Notes: generated from the sequence alone by a model not told the origin. A stretch of DNA of 64,000 nucleotides from Paracoccus sediminis (GCF_900188295.1 NZ_FZNM01000006.1:62001-126000); one strand, 5' to 3'; numbered from the stretch's first letter, positions 43,613 to 54,043 are shown. Numbers and translations are program-made.

Positions 43613-45571
43613 ATGGCCGACGACCTTCTTTCCGCCGCTGACGCGACCGACAGCTATTCCGCCGCCTCGATCGAGGTGCTGGAGGGGCTGGAGCCTGTGC
43701 GAAAGCGCCCCGGCATGTATATCGGGGGCACGGACGAACGCGCGCTGCATCATCTGGTGGCCGAAATCCTCGACAATTCGATGGACGAGGCGGTGGCGGG
43801 CCATGCCACCCGGATCGAGGTCGAACTGCTGGCCGATTTCAGCGTCATCGTCCGCGACAACGGCCGCGGCATTCCCATCGACCCGCACCCCAAGTTTCCG
43901 GGCAAGTCGGCGCTCGAGGTGATCCTGTGCACCCTGCACGCGGGGGGAAAGTTTTCCGGCGATGCCTATCAGACATCGGGCGGGTTGCATGGCGTGGGCG
44001 CCTCGGTCGTCAATGCGCTGTCGGACACCATGATCGTGCAGGTGGCGCGCAACAAGGAAGTGTTCGAACAGCGATTCTCTCGCGGTGTGCCTCAAGGTCC
44101 GATTGCCCGGATCGGCGCGGCACCTAACCGTCGCGGCACCACCGTCATCTTTCATGCGGACGAACAAATCTTCGGCCATCACCGCTTCAAGCCGGCGCGG
44201 CTGCTAAAGATCGTGAAATCCAAAGCCTATCTGTTCAGCGGCGTCGAAATCCGCTGGAAGTCCGAGATTGACGACGGCGAAACCCCGCGCGAGGCCACGT
44301 TCCATTTTCCCGGCGGCCTGGCCGATTATCTGGCGGAAACACTGACCGGCGCCAGCACCTATGCCGACCGCCCCTTTTCGGGCAGCGTGGATTTCCGCCG
44401 CCAGGGCGCGCCCGGCAAGGTGGACTGGGCGGTGAACTGGACCCCCGCGCGCGACGGTTTCATCCAATCCTATTGCAACACCGTGCCCACCCCCGAAGGC
44501 GGCACGCACGAGGCGGGTTTCTGGGCCGCGATCCTGAAGGGCGTGCGGGCGTATGGCGAACGGATCAGCAACAAGAAGGCCGCGTCGATCACCCGAGAGG
44601 ATCTTCTGACCGGCGGTTGCGCCCTGGTCAGTTGCTTCATCCGCGAGCCTGAATTCGTGGGCCAGACCAAGGACCGACTGGCGACGACCGAAGCCGCGCG
44701 TCTGGTCGAAAACGCGGTGCGCGATCATTTCGACACCTGGCTGGCGGCCGATACGAAATCGGCGGGCGCGATCCTGGATTTCCTGGTCCTGCGCGCCGAA
44801 GAACGCCTGCGGCGCAGGCAGGAAAAGGAAACCGCCCGCAAGACGGCCACCCGCAAGCTGCGCCTGCCGGGCAAGCTGGTCGATTGTTCGGCCACCAACC
44901 GCGACGGGACCGAGTTGTTCATCGTCGAGGGCGACAGCGCCGGAGGTTCCGCGAAGATGGCGCGGGACCGCACGAACCAGGCACTGCTGCCCTTGCGCGG
45001 CAAGATCCTGAACGTCTTGGGCGCGGCATCGTCCAAGATGGGCGCAAACCAGGAAATAAACGATCTTTGCCAAGCCCTTGGGGTCGGAATCGGATCCCGT
45101 TTCAACGTCGAGGACCTGCGTTACGACAAGATCATCATCATGACGGATGCCGACGTGGACGGGGCCCATATCGCCTCGTTGCTGATGACCTTTTTCTTTA
45201 CCCAGATGCGGCCGATGATCGACAAGGGGCATCTGTACCTGGCGTGCCCGCCGCTTTACCGGCTGACGCAGGGGGCGCACCGCGTCTATGTCGCGGACGA
45301 TGCCGAAAAGGAACGGATGATGGCCAAGGGACTGGGCGGCAAGGGCAAGATCGACGTGCAACGCTTCAAGGGTCTGGGTGAAATGGACGCCAAGGATCTC
45401 AAGGACACGACGATGAACCCCAGGACGCGCAAGCTGATCCGGGTCAGCATCGACGATGACGAAGGCGGCGAAACCGGGGATCTGGTCGAACGGCTGATGG
45501 GGAAAAAACCGGAACTGCGTTTCGAATACATCCAGGAAAACGCCCGTTTCGCCGAAGAACTGGACGTCTGA
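43613..45571 (+). CDS. parE: DNA topoisomerase IV subunit B
   Basis: 652-aa GHKL ATPase/TOPRIM subunit of topoisomerase IV, which unlinks replicated chromosomes. ATP-binding motifs: [10 protein letters not shown] (about 45-54), DNGRGIPI (about 82-89) and [20 protein letters not shown] motifs: [10 protein letters not shown] (about 438-447) and [10 protein letters not shown] (about 510-519). The short insert length and the [12 protein letters not shown] segment point to ParE rather than GyrB. Start [10 protein letters not shown] at 43613; the open frame upstream to 43475 has no family sequence. Confidence 0.94.
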   Translation: MADDLLSAADATDSYSAASIEVLEGLEPVRKRPGMYIGGTDERALHHLVAEILDNSMDEAVAGHATRIEVELLADFSVIVRDNGRGIPIDPHPKFPGKSALEVILCTLHAGGKFSGDAYQTSGGLHGVGASVVNALSDTMIVQVARNKEVFEQRFSRGVPQGPIARIGAAPNRRGTTVIFHADEQIFGHHRFKPARLLKIVKSKAYLFSGVEIRWKSEIDDGETPREATFHFPGGLADYLAETLTGASTYADRPFSGSVDFRRQGAPGKVDWAVNWTPARDGFIQSYCNTVPTPEGGTHEAGFWAAILKGVRAYGERISNKKAASITREDLLTGGCALVSCFIREPEFVGQTKDRLATTEAARLVENAVRDHFDTWLAADTKSAGAILDFLVLRAEERLRRRQEKETARKTATRKLRLPGKLVDCSATNRDGTELFIVEGDSAGGSAKMARDRTNQALLPLRGKILNVLGAASSKMGANQEINDLCQALGVGIGSRFNVEDLRYDKIIIMTDADVDGAHIASLLMTFFFTQMRPMIDKGHLYLACPPLYRLTQGAHRVYVADDAEKERMMAKGLGGKGKIDVQRFKGLGEMDAKDLKDTTMNPRTRKLIRVSIDDDEGGETGDLVERLMGKKPELRFEYIQENARFAEELDV

Positions 45572-45572
45572 C

Positions 45573-46406
45573 ATGCGGCAGTATCATGACGCGCTGCGCA
45601 CGGTCCTGGACAGGGGCGTCGAAAGCACGGACCGGACGGGGACGGGCACCATTTCCCATTTCGGGCTGCAATGCCGTTACCCGCTGGCGGACGGGTTTCC
45701 GTTGGTGACGACCAAGAAGCTGCACCTGAAGTCCATCATCCATGAACTGCTCTGGTTCCTGTCGGGCGATACGAACATCGGTTACTTGCAGGCCAACGGC
45801 GTCTCGATCTGGGACGAATGGGCAGACGAACAGGGCGATCTCGGGCCGGTCTATGGCCATCAATGGCGCCGGTTTCCCAAGCTGGTGCCCAGCGGTCGGG
45901 CGACGGACGGCCAACCGCTGTTCCTGGCGGGTCAGGTCGATCAGATCGCCGATCTGGTCGATGCGATCCACCGCACGCCTGACAGTCGCCGCCTGATCGT
46001 CTCGGCCTGGAACCCCGGCGATGTGCCAGAGATGGCGTTGCCGCCGTGCCATACGTTGTGGCAGGTGCGCATCCTGGACGGCAAGCTGCATCTGCAACTG
46101 TATCAGCGGTCGGCCGACATGTTTCTGGGGGTGCCGTTCAACATCGCGTCCTATGCGCTGTTGCAAGTCATGCTGGCCCATGTGACGGGATATCGGGCGG
46201 GCGATTTCATCCATTCCATCGGCGACGCGCACATCTATCTCAACCACCTGGACCAGGTTCGAACGCAGTTGCAGCGGACTCCGAAGCCCTTGCCGCAGAT
46301 ACGGCTTCGGCGCGATGCAAAGTCGATCTTCGATTTCCGGTTCGAGGATTTCGAGGTTTTGAATTACGACCCCGACCCGGCCATCAAGGCCCCGGTGGCG
46401 GTCTGA
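45573..46406 (+). CDS. thyA: Thymidylate synthase
   Basis: 277-aa folate-dependent methyltransferase making dTMP from dUMP. Catalytic Cys159 in [17 protein letters not shown] near 21-26; [20 protein letters not shown] near 80-99. Starts 1 nt after parE and overlaps the folA start (ATGA), so thymidylate and tetrahydrofolate regeneration are co-produced. Confidence 0.97.
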   Translation: MRQYHDALRTVLDRGVESTDRTGTGTISHFGLQCRYPLADGFPLVTTKKLHLKSIIHELLWFLSGDTNIGYLQANGVSIWDEWADEQGDLGPVYGHQWRRFPKLVPSGRATDGQPLFLAGQVDQIADLVDAIHRTPDSRRLIVSAWNPGDVPEMALPPCHTLWQVRILDGKLHLQLYQRSADMFLGVPFNIASYALLQVMLAHVTGYRAGDFIHSIGDAHIYLNHLDQVRTQLQRTPKPLPQIRLRRDAKSIFDFRFEDFEVLNYDPDPAIKAPVAV

Positions 46407-46885
46407 TGCTGACCTTGATCGCCGCGCGCGACCGCAACGGCGCCATCGGCAAGAACAACGAAATCCCATGGCGCGCGCCCGAGGATCTGGCCTTCTTTCA
46501 ACGCGAAACGACCGGCGGGGCCATCGTCATGGGACGCAGGACATGGGACAGCCTGCCGGTCAAACCGCTGAAGAACCGGCTGAACCTGGTGGTATCGTCC
46601 GATCCTGGGGTGGCGGATCACGTCTTTGCCGCACCCGGCGCGGCGGTCGATCATGCCCATCGATCCGGCCACCGCCGGATATATGGTATCGGAGGCGCGG
46701 GGATCTATGGCGCGCTTCTGCCGGTGGCGGACCGGCTGCTGCTGACCGAGGTCGAGCTTGCTGTGCCGGATGCCGATACGTTTTTCCCGCGAATGGATCC
46801 GGCCGAATGGGCCTGCCTGGGATCCGTCCCGCTTCGCTCCGCCGATCCTGCCTGCGTGCTGTTCGAATATCTGCGCCGCCGCTGA
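46406..46885 (+). CDS. folA: Dihydrofolate reductase
   Basis: 159-aa NADPH-dependent reductase that regenerates tetrahydrofolate consumed by ThyA. N-terminal motif LIAARDRNGAIGKNNEIPWRAPEDLAFF (key residues near 4-31), GGAIVMGRRTWDSLP near 36-50, and IYGIGGAGIYG near 92-102. ATG 46406 overlaps the thyA stop. Confidence 0.95.
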   Translation: MLTLIAARDRNGAIGKNNEIPWRAPEDLAFFQRETTGGAIVMGRRTWDSLPVKPLKNRLNLVVSSDPGVADHVFAAPGAAVDHAHRSGHRRIYGIGGAGIYGALLPVADRLLLTEVELAVPDADTFFPRMDPAEWACLGSVPLRSADPACVLFEYLRRR

Positions 46886-46947
46886 TCCGTTTGCACCCCG
46901 AAGCCGCCCATGCGAAGCTGATGCCACCAGAATGACAAGGAGATGCC

Positions 46948-47376
46948 GTGAATATCCGCTATTTGCACACCATGGTTCGCGTCGCCGACCTGGACAAGAC
47001 CATGGCCTTTTTCAGGCTACTGGGACTTGAGGAAACGCGCCGCATCGACAATGACAAGGGGCGCTTCACGCTGGTCTTCATGGCCCCGCCGGGCCAGCCG
47101 GAATGCCTCGTCGAACTGACCCACAACTGGGACGGCGACGATGGGCTTCCGTCCGACAGCCGCCATTTCGGCCACCTGGCCTATCGCGTCGGCAACATCT
47201 ATGACCTGTGCCAGACGCTGATGGATGCGGGCGTCACCATCAACCGTCCGCCGCGCGACGGGCACATGGCCTTTGTGCGCAGTCCCGACAACATCTCGAT
47301 CGAGCTGTTGCAGGAAGGCGACGCCCTGCCCCCGGCGGAACCTTGGGCCAGCATGGACAACACCGGGCATTGGTAG
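46948..47376 (+). CDS. gloA: Lactoylglutathione lyase (glyoxalase I)
   Basis: 142-aa glyoxalase I, which detoxifies methylglyoxal by isomerising its glutathione hemithioacetal. Metal ligands fit H7 (YLHTMVRV), E56 (CLVELTHN), H74 (HFGHLAYRV) and E120 (ISIELLQ). GTG start at 46948 with AAGGAG 6 nt upstream. Convergent with the MarR gene (12 nt between stops). Confidence 0.93.
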   Translation: MNIRYLHTMVRVADLDKTMAFFRLLGLEETRRIDNDKGRFTLVFMAPPGQPECLVELTHNWDGDDGLPSDSRHFGHLAYRVGNIYDLCQTLMDAGVTINRPPRDGHMAFVRSPDNISIELLQEGDALPPAEPWASMDNTGHW

Positions 47377-47388
47377 GTTGGGCGCCGA

Positions 47389-47943
47389 TCAGTAGATATA
47401 GCGGATCTGTTCCAGCCAGAACCGTTCGATCCGGCGGCTTTGCAGGTTCACCTGCTCCAGCGGGGGATCTTCCAGGACGCCGGACATGGCAAGGCCTTCG
47501 GCATGGCGCTGAAACAGCCGGTGGACCATATCCCGCACCGCCTGCCCGTCGTCCGTCAGCTTGACCCTGACCGACCGGCGATCCATGTCGCTGCGTTCGT
47601 GATGGACATAGCCCATCGTCACCAGCTTTTTAAGGTTATAGCTGACGTTCGACCCCTGATACATGCCGCGGGATCGCAATTCGCCCGCCGACACCTCGGC
47701 CCCGCCAAGATTGTACAGGATCATCGCCTGCACGGGGGTCAGGTCGTGGCGGCCGAGGCGTTCGAATTCATCCTTGACCAGATCGAGCATCAGCCGATGC
47801 AAACGTTCCAGCAGTTGCAGCGACTCGAGATAAGCCTCGGTGGTGTCTGCCAGATCGGGCAGGGCCTGAACGTCGGCTTGGGGGCGCATATCGCGCGGCG
47901 CGGGGGAAATCATGGCGTCTCGCGGTCCTGATTTGTTCGTCAT
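47389..47943 (-). CDS. MarR-family winged-helix regulator (LdtR/PetP-like)
   Basis: 184-aa regulator. The block TEAYLESLQLLERLHRLMLDLVKDEFERLG (key residues about 34-63) and the winged helix with YQGSNVSYNLKKLVTMGYVHHERSDMDRRSVRV are close to the LdtR/PetP group of alphaproteobacterial MarR proteins, which control envelope or photosynthesis genes. Start 47943 is used; 47913 is an alternative. An AATGC-N4-GCATT palindrome lies upstream and may be its own operator. Confidence 0.85.
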   Translation of the reverse strand: MTNKSGPRDAMISPAPRDMRPQADVQALPDLADTTEAYLESLQLLERLHRLMLDLVKDEFERLGRHDLTPVQAMILYNLGGAEVSAGELRSRGMYQGSNVSYNLKKLVTMGYVHHERSDMDRRSVRVKLTDDGQAVRDMVHRLFQRHAEGLAMSGVLEDPPLEQVNLQSRRIERFWLEQIRYIY

Positions 47944-47980
47944 GACCACATCATTGCCGCAAAAGTCAAAATCTACAGTT

Positions 47981-47994
47981 AATGCAAACGCATT
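47981..47994. promoter_or_regulatory. AATGC-AAAC-GCATT palindrome, candidate MarR operator
   Basis: Perfect 5-bp arms with a 4-nt spacer inside an AT-rich stretch, 38-51 bp upstream of the MarR start. MarR-family operators are usually short AT-rich palindromes overlapping their own promoter. Confidence 0.45.
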
Positions 47995-48017
47995 TTTGAA
48001 ACGGAATGGAAAAAATT

Positions 48018-48308
48018 TTATCGAACGGGTCCAAACCGTTCCGCCGCATGCCTGGCGATCCTGTCCAGAACGGGGGCCAGGGCAGCCGGTCCCCGACCAT
48101 CCCCGCCATTCATCCGCCCGGTGATCCACCTATACAGATCCTGGTCGTTCTCGTTTAGCACGGCCTCGTAATCATCCAGTTCCGACGCGGTCAGCCCGGC
48201 CAGCGGGCCGTCAGCGAAGTGACCCAGGATCAGGTCCATTTCCTTCATGCCGCGCCGCCAGCTGCGCATCTTCAGGCGGCGCAGGCGAACTTCGGGCGTT
48301 TCCGTCAT
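48018..48308 (-). CDS. sdhE: FAD assembly factor SdhE (succinate dehydrogenase assembly factor 2)
   Basis: 96-aa protein that promotes covalent flavinylation of succinate dehydrogenase SdhA. The diagnostic RGMKEMD (RGxxE motif, about 20-26) follows RLRRLKMRSWR. ATG 48308 precedes MTETPEVRLRRL; the longer frame to 48386 is rejected. It lies 74 bp upstream of the MarR gene on the same strand. The aminotransferase gene is divergent. Confidence 0.92.
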   Translation of the reverse strand: MTETPEVRLRRLKMRSWRRGMKEMDLILGHFADGPLAGLTASELDDYEAVLNENDQDLYRWITGRMNGGDGRGPAALAPVLDRIARHAAERFGPVR

Positions 48309-48310
48309 GA

Positions 48311-49603
<1,293 letters not shown>

Positions 49604-49620
49604 TGCCCTGTGGACGGTCC

Positions 49621-50403
49621 TTAAAGGGCCGTCCAGCCGCCATCGACGCTGATGGTCGTTCCGGTGATCTGGGCCGCCGCGTCGCTGCACAGAAAGACGA
49701 CCGTATCGCCCATCTGTTCGACTGTCGCAAATTCCTTGGATGGCTGGCGCTCCAGCATGACGTTTCGGATCACCTCGTCCCGCGTCATGTTGTATTCCTT
49801 CATGGTGTCGGGAATCTGCGCCTCGACCAAGGGGGTCAGGACATAGCCGGGGCAGACGGCGTTGCAGGTGATGTGTTCCCTGGCTGTTTCAAGCGCCGTG
49901 ACCTTCGTAAGCCCGACGATTCCATGCTTGGCCGCGACATAGGCCGACTTGAATGCGCTGGCGGTCAATCCGTGAGCCGATGCGATGTTGACCACCCGGC
50001 CCCACCCGGCGCTGCGCATCATCGGCAAGGCGACGGCCGTGGTGTGAAACGCCGATGACAGGTTGATTGCGATGATCGCATCCCATTTCTCGGACGGGAA
50101 ATCGGGAATCGGGGCGACATGCTGGATGCCCGCATTGTTGACCAGGATGTCACAGCGCCCGACCTGTTCGATCAACCCCCGGCATTCGGACGCCTTTGAC
50201 ATGTCCGCCCTTACATAGCGGACATTTACGCCATGTTCCTCAGCCAGATTCTGGGCCAAGGCATGATCTTCGGGGCGATCGGTGATGCTGTTCAGGACGA
50301 TTTCGGCGCCCGCCCTGGCCAGCCGGTGCGCAATCCCCAACCCGATGCCAGAGTTGGAACCCGTCACGATTGCGGTCTTACCGTCCAGAAATCTTTCGAA
50401 CAT
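49621..50403 (-). CDS. bdhA: 3-hydroxybutyrate dehydrogenase
   Basis: 260-aa SDR enzyme interconverting 3-hydroxybutyrate and acetoacetate, part of polyhydroxybutyrate turnover. Cofactor motif TGSNSGIGLGIA (about 14-25), NNAGIQ near 92-97, catalytic YVAAK near 155-159, and the family-specific C-terminal lid with PLVEAQIPDTMKEYNM near 193-208. GGAGGG ribosome-binding site before ATG 50403 settles the start. Convergent with the aminotransferase. Confidence 0.94.
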   Translation of the reverse strand: MFERFLDGKTAIVTGSNSGIGLGIAHRLARAGAEIVLNSITDRPEDHALAQNLAEEHGVNVRYVRADMSKASECRGLIEQVGRCDILVNNAGIQHVAPIPDFPSEKWDAIIAINLSSAFHTTAVALPMMRSAGWGRVVNIASAHGLTASAFKSAYVAAKHGIVGLTKVTALETAREHITCNAVCPGYVLTPLVEAQIPDTMKEYNMTRDEVIRNVMLERQPSKEFATVEQMGDTVVFLCSDAAAQITGTTISVDGGWTAL

Positions 50404-50473
50404 CGTCCCTCCACGACTGTTACCCCGGCAATCCGACATGCGTCACGATCCCGTTTGCAGTCGCAGCATGAGG

Positions 50474-50501
50474 AAAAAAAAACGCCCGCACAAGGCGGGC
50501 G
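50474..50501 (-). terminator. Strong minus-strand Rho-independent terminator without an obvious protein gene
   Basis: Seven-bp stem CGCCCGC/GCGGGCG (50483-50489 with 50495-50501), 5-nt loop, then nine U residues on the minus strand (50474-50482). It points away from the oligopeptide-binding gene and lies upstream of bdhA, so it must end some other transcript. Confidence 0.85.
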
Positions 50502-50624
50502 CTAAGTCATGAGGCAGGTTTCATACAGGCAAGAAACCTATCGAGCAGTAAGGTATTTATACGCCAATGCCTGCCAAAGTCCAATGAAGAAGTTGAGCCG
50601 CCATTGACGATCCCTTTCCGAGTC
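50474..50624 (-). ncRNA. Candidate small RNA (or tiny-peptide transcript) ending at the orphan terminator
   Basis: A transcript of about 150 nt is inferred. A weak -10-like TACAAA lies at 50632-50637 (minus strand), and a stem-loop AGGTTTC/GAAACCT (50516-50522 with 50533-50539) stands just before the terminator. Within it, minus-strand bases 50604-50557 encode a 15-residue peptide (MAAQLLHWTLAGIGV) preceded by AAGGGA at good spacing. No -35 is evident. Could be an sRNA, a leader-type peptide or a small protein mRNA. Confidence 0.35.
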
Positions 50625-50667
50625 AGTTGAATTTGTATTGAAAAGAAGAAAAACGGGCGGGCAGGCG

Positions 50668-52527
50668 ATGCAAAGCGTGAAAAAACTTGAAAAATCCGTG
50701 ACTTTACAGGCCTTGTGCCTGACTTTACTAACTTTTCTGTGTGTTGCAACATTGCCGCTGTCTGCACGCGCAGAACCAGTTCATGCGGTTTCGATGTATG
50801 GGGAACCCGCACTGCCGCCGGGATTTTCTGTTCTTCCCTATGTCAACCCTGACGCGCCGCGGGGTGGAACGATTCGTCTGGCGGAACCGGGTGGGTTCGA
50901 TTCGCTGAAACCCTGGGTGCTCAAGGGCAATGCGGCGTGGGGTGTGGGCGTTCATGTGACCGAAACGCTGATGTATCGCAGTCTCGATGAGCCATTCACC
51001 CTTTACGGCCTGCTGGCTGCGTCCGTCGAAACCGCAGCCGACCGATCCTGGGTCGAGTTCACCTTGCGGCCAGAGGCGCGGTTTTCCGATGGAAGCCCCG
51101 TCACGGTTGACGACGTGATCTGGTCCTTTCGGACCCTCGGCACCCAGGGACATCCCCGCTATCGCGCGGCCTGGGCCAAGGTCGCCGGAATCGAACAGAC
51201 CGGCGATCGCAGCCTGCGGATCACCTTTTCCGAATCGGATCGGGAACTGCCGCTGCTGATGGGGATGCGTCCGGTTCTCAAGAAAGCCCAGTGGGAGGGC
51301 AAGGACTTCGCGGCCTCCAGCCTCGAGCCGCCGGTCGGCTCTGGCCCCTACGTCGTGGACGAGGTGGACCCCGGCCGGTCGATTACATTCCGTCGAAATT
51401 CCGAATACTGGGGCGCCGACCTTCCCGTGAACAAGGGACGCAACAACGTCGACGTCATCCGATATGACTATTTCGCGGATGCCAATGCCATGTTCGAGGC
51501 CTTCAAGGCCGGCGAGGTCACGATCTGGAGGGAGCTGTCGGCGTTGAAATGGACCCAGGAATACGACTTTCCCGTGATCCAGCGTGGCGATGCCGTCAAA
51601 TCCGAGATTCCGAACCGCCGCCCGTCCGGCATCATGGGCTTTGTGATGAATACCCGAAACCCACTGTTCGCCGACTGGCGGGTGCGGCAGGCCATGATCG
51701 AGGCGTTCAATTTTCGCTTCATCAACGCGACCCTGAACGGCGGCAAGGATCAGCGCATCACGTCCTATTTCTCCAACTCTGCCCTGGCGATGCAGCCCGG
51801 TCCCGCCACCGGCCGCGAAGCGGCGCTGCTGCAACCCTTTGCCGCCGACCTGCCCCCCGGCACGGTCGACGGCTACACCCTTCCCGACGGCTCGGACCGG
51901 GCGCTCGACCGTGCCGGGCTGCGCCGCGCGATCGATTTGCTGGAACAGGCGGGTTGGACGGTGCGCGACGGGATCCTCCAGGATGCCGACGGGCGCCCCT
52001 TTGCATTCGAAATCCTGCTGAACCAGTCCGGCACCGCCATGCGCAGTGCCTCGGAAACCCAGCAGATCGCCGATATCTATGTTCAGGCGCTGCGAAACCT
52101 GGGGATGCAAGCCCGCATCACCCTGCTTGATTCGGCGCAGTTCGTGCAGCGCACGAATGAATTCCAGTTTGACATGACCTGGTATGAACGCGCGCTGTCG
52201 CTGTCGCCGGGCAACGAACAGTTGCTGTACTGGGGGGCAGCCGCTGCCGACCAGCCGGGAAGCCGCAACTGGATGGGCATGAAAAGCCCCGCCGCCGAGG
52301 CCGTCATCGCAGCGATGGTGAATTCTCAAAACACCCAAGAATTTACGGCTGCGGTCCGGGCTTTGGATCGAATCCTGACTGCCGGGCGTTATGTCATACC
52401 GGTCGGGTTCTCGCCGGTCTCGCGGCTGGCCCACACCGCGGACCTGCGGTATCCTGACCGGACAACGCCGCTTTACGGAGATTGGCCGGGCTTCATGCCC
52501 GAGCTTTGGTGGCAGGAGGCAGAGTGA
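50668..52527 (+). CDS. Extracellular solute-binding protein family 5 (oligopeptide type)
   Basis: 619-aa periplasmic binding protein of the SBP_bac_5 family, close to the large YejA-like peptide binders. Signal peptide about 1-36 (LTLLTFLCVATLPLSARA). Family features: TEYL-like TETLMYRSLDEP near 99-110, SDGSPVTVDDVIWSF near 142-156, VGSGPYVVDEVDPG near 225-238 and RQAMIEAFNF near 341-350. I choose ATG 50668; a TTG at 50638 is the alternative. No cognate permease or ATPase follows, so it is an orphan binding protein here. Its stop overlaps the entericidin ATG. Confidence 0.87.
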   Translation: MQSVKKLEKSVTLQALCLTLLTFLCVATLPLSARAEPVHAVSMYGEPALPPGFSVLPYVNPDAPRGGTIRLAEPGGFDSLKPWVLKGNAAWGVGVHVTETLMYRSLDEPFTLYGLLAASVETAADRSWVEFTLRPEARFSDGSPVTVDDVIWSFRTLGTQGHPRYRAAWAKVAGIEQTGDRSLRITFSESDRELPLLMGMRPVLKKAQWEGKDFAASSLEPPVGSGPYVVDEVDPGRSITFRRNSEYWGADLPVNKGRNNVDVIRYDYFADANAMFEAFKAGEVTIWRELSALKWTQEYDFPVIQRGDAVKSEIPNRRPSGIMGFVMNTRNPLFADWRVRQAMIEAFNFRFINATLNGGKDQRITSYFSNSALAMQPGPATGREAALLQPFAADLPPGTVDGYTLPDGSDRALDRAGLRRAIDLLEQAGWTVRDGILQDADGRPFAFEILLNQSGTAMRSASETQQIADIYVQALRNLGMQARITLLDSAQFVQRTNEFQFDMTWYERALSLSPGNEQLLYWGAAAADQPGSRNWMGMKSPAAEAVIAAMVNSQNTQEFTAAVRALDRILTAGRYVIPVGFSPVSRLAHTADLRYPDRTTPLYGDWPGFMPELWWQEAE

Positions 52528-52655
52528 TGAGGGTAGTGATGGGTTTGGTTTTGGCCTGCATGATGCTGGCTGGATGCAATACGGTCGCAGGGGTTGGCGA
52601 GGATATCACCGGGATCGCCAACTGGGCGCAGTCATCGATAGGAGGCGGATACTAA
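52527..52655 (+). CDS. Entericidin A/B-type small lipoprotein
   Basis: 42-aa product (MRVVMGLVLACMMLAGCNTV...) with a lipobox LAGC at residues 14-17 and a short mature peptide with GVGEDI and a Gly-rich end. This matches EcnA/EcnB-like lipoproteins, which are stress-linked envelope peptides. ATG overlaps the stop of the binding-protein gene (ATGA region), and its TAA overlaps the next ATG (TAATG), so three genes are translationally chained. Confidence 0.8.
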   Translation: MRVVMGLVLACMMLAGCNTVAGVGEDITGIANWAQSSIGGGY

Positions 52656-52996
52656 TGAAATGGCACCATGTTCAGGAAAACTGGGCCGCTTTCTATGATG
52701 CCATTCTGGAAAAATGGCCTGATGTCGATGAAACCGACCTGGACGAGATCGACGGCGATCAGCGCGCCTTCGTTGCCCATCTGGCCGAGGTGACAGGCCA
52801 GGAGCAAGCCGAGATCCGCGAGGAGTTGCGGGAATGGTTGGCCGGGGAAATTCCCTCGGACGTGGTCATGGATCCTGCGCACGACAACCATTCCATCGCG
52901 CTGAGCAGCAAATACGTCGGCGAGGGTGAGGATGAGTATGCCGATGACGCGAGGTTCGGCGACGACGATGAATATCCCAACGACGGCGACGACTGA
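52655..52996 (+). CDS. CsbD-like acidic protein
   Basis: 113-aa acidic cytoplasmic protein. Residues about 1-65 (MKWHHVQENWAAFYDAILEKWPDVDETDLDEIDGDQRAFVAHL, key W3, W10, LDEIDG) resemble the CsbD stress-protein fold. The C-terminus is an Asp/Glu-rich tail (DDDEYPNDGDD). It overlaps the entericidin stop by 1 nt; GGAGG lies 11-15 nt upstream of the ATG. Function unknown; related genes are general-stress induced. Confidence 0.7.
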   Translation: MKWHHVQENWAAFYDAILEKWPDVDETDLDEIDGDQRAFVAHLAEVTGQEQAEIREELREWLAGEIPSDVVMDPAHDNHSIALSSKYVGEGEDEYADDARFGDDDEYPNDGDD

Positions 52997-53155
52997 ACGC
53001 GACGAAAGATGCGGTCCCGTCTGCTCCCTTGATCGTGGCGGGCGGAATCTGGCGCCCTGCACCCGATCGTCCTGCACCATCCTTTCCAGTTGCAACTGAC
53101 TTGGCATTCTGTCACATGCCTCCGGTCGGAGGGCAGGATAGGAAAAACCGTTGCC

Positions 53156-54043
53156 ATGAACCGCACAGTCAGGATCGCCGTCGGCAGCATCGTGATAGGA
53201 ATCCTGGTGCTGGGGTTGAAGACGCTGGCCTGGTGGCTGACGGGATCGGTCGCGCTGCTGTCTGACGCGCTGGAAAGCACGGTCAACGTTGTCACCGCCG
53301 TTGCCGCCTTGATCGCCATCCGCATCGCGCAACGTCCTGCCGACCAGGACCACCCTTACGGCCACCACAAGGCGGAATTCCTGTCGGCCGTTCTGGAAGG
53401 CGTGATGATTATCATTGCGGCCCTGCTGATCCTCGAGGAAGCCTATAACGGCATCCGCAATCCGCGGATGCTGGACGCCCCGGTGGCCGGCTTGCTTATC
53501 AACACGGCAGCCGGGACGATCAACGCGGTCTGGTGCTGGATGCTTTTGCGTCAAGGACGCCTGTTGAAATCGCCCGCCCTGGTTGCCGACGGCTACCATC
53601 TTCTGTCCGATGTCGTCACCTCGGGCGGTGTGCTTGTCGGCGTCTCTCTGGCGATCGTCACCGGCTACGCGATCCTGGACCCGATCCTTGCGGCGGTGGT
53701 GGCTGTCAACATCCTGTGGTCGGGTTGGAAGGTGATGATAACGTCGCTTGGCGGGCTGATGGATCAGGCCGTGTCGGACGATCTTTTGCGCGACATCCGC
53801 GACACGATCTCGGGCCAGGCCGAGGGCGCCATCGAGGCGCATGACCTGCGCACCCGGCACGCGGGCAGCAGGACGTTCATCGATTTTCATCTGGTCGTTG
53901 CGGGCGATGTGTCAGTGGCGCAAGCCCATGCCATCTGCGACCGGATCGAGACGGCCTTGAAACGTCGGCTGGACGACGCGCAGATCACCATTCATGTCGA
54001 ACCCGAACACAAGGCCAAGCATTCCGGCGTTCTGGTGATCTAG
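53156..54043 (+). CDS. Cation diffusion facilitator family transporter
   Basis: 295-aa CDF exporter with six transmembrane helices and a cytoplasmic C-terminal domain (about 205-295). Metal-site residues: SDALEST in helix 2 (about 37-43; the usual second Asp is replaced by S/T) and HLLSD in helix 5 (about 146-150, His+Asp). HPYGHHKAEF (about 66-75) is the family loop. Zn, Fe or Mn export is possible. Its TAG and the xth stop share the same CTAG. Confidence 0.88.
   Translation: MNRTVRIAVGSIVIGILVLGLKTLAWWLTGSVALLSDALESTVNVVTAVAALIAIRIAQRPADQDHPYGHHKAEFLSAVLEGVMIIIAALLILEEAYNGIRNPRMLDAPVAGLLINTAAGTINAVWCWMLLRQGRLLKSPALVADGYHLLSDVVTSGGVLVGVSLAIVTGYAILDPILAAVVAVNILWSGWKVMITSLGGLMDQAVSDDLLRDIRDTISGQAEGAIEAHDLRTRHAGSRTFIDFHLVVAGDVSVAQAHAICDRIETALKRRLDDAQITIHVEPEHKAKHSGVLVI

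Noticed and set aside
50507..50812. 101-codon minus-strand frame across the start of the peptide-binding gene
   Set aside because: Mixed composition with no family features, and most of it lies opposite a signal peptide. The shorter region near the orphan terminator is treated as a possible RNA instead.
52391..52996. 201-codon frame spanning the end of the peptide-binding gene and the CsbD-like gene
   Set aside because: The first 88 codons are out of frame inside the binding-protein gene; the real start is ATG 52655 after the entericidin stop.
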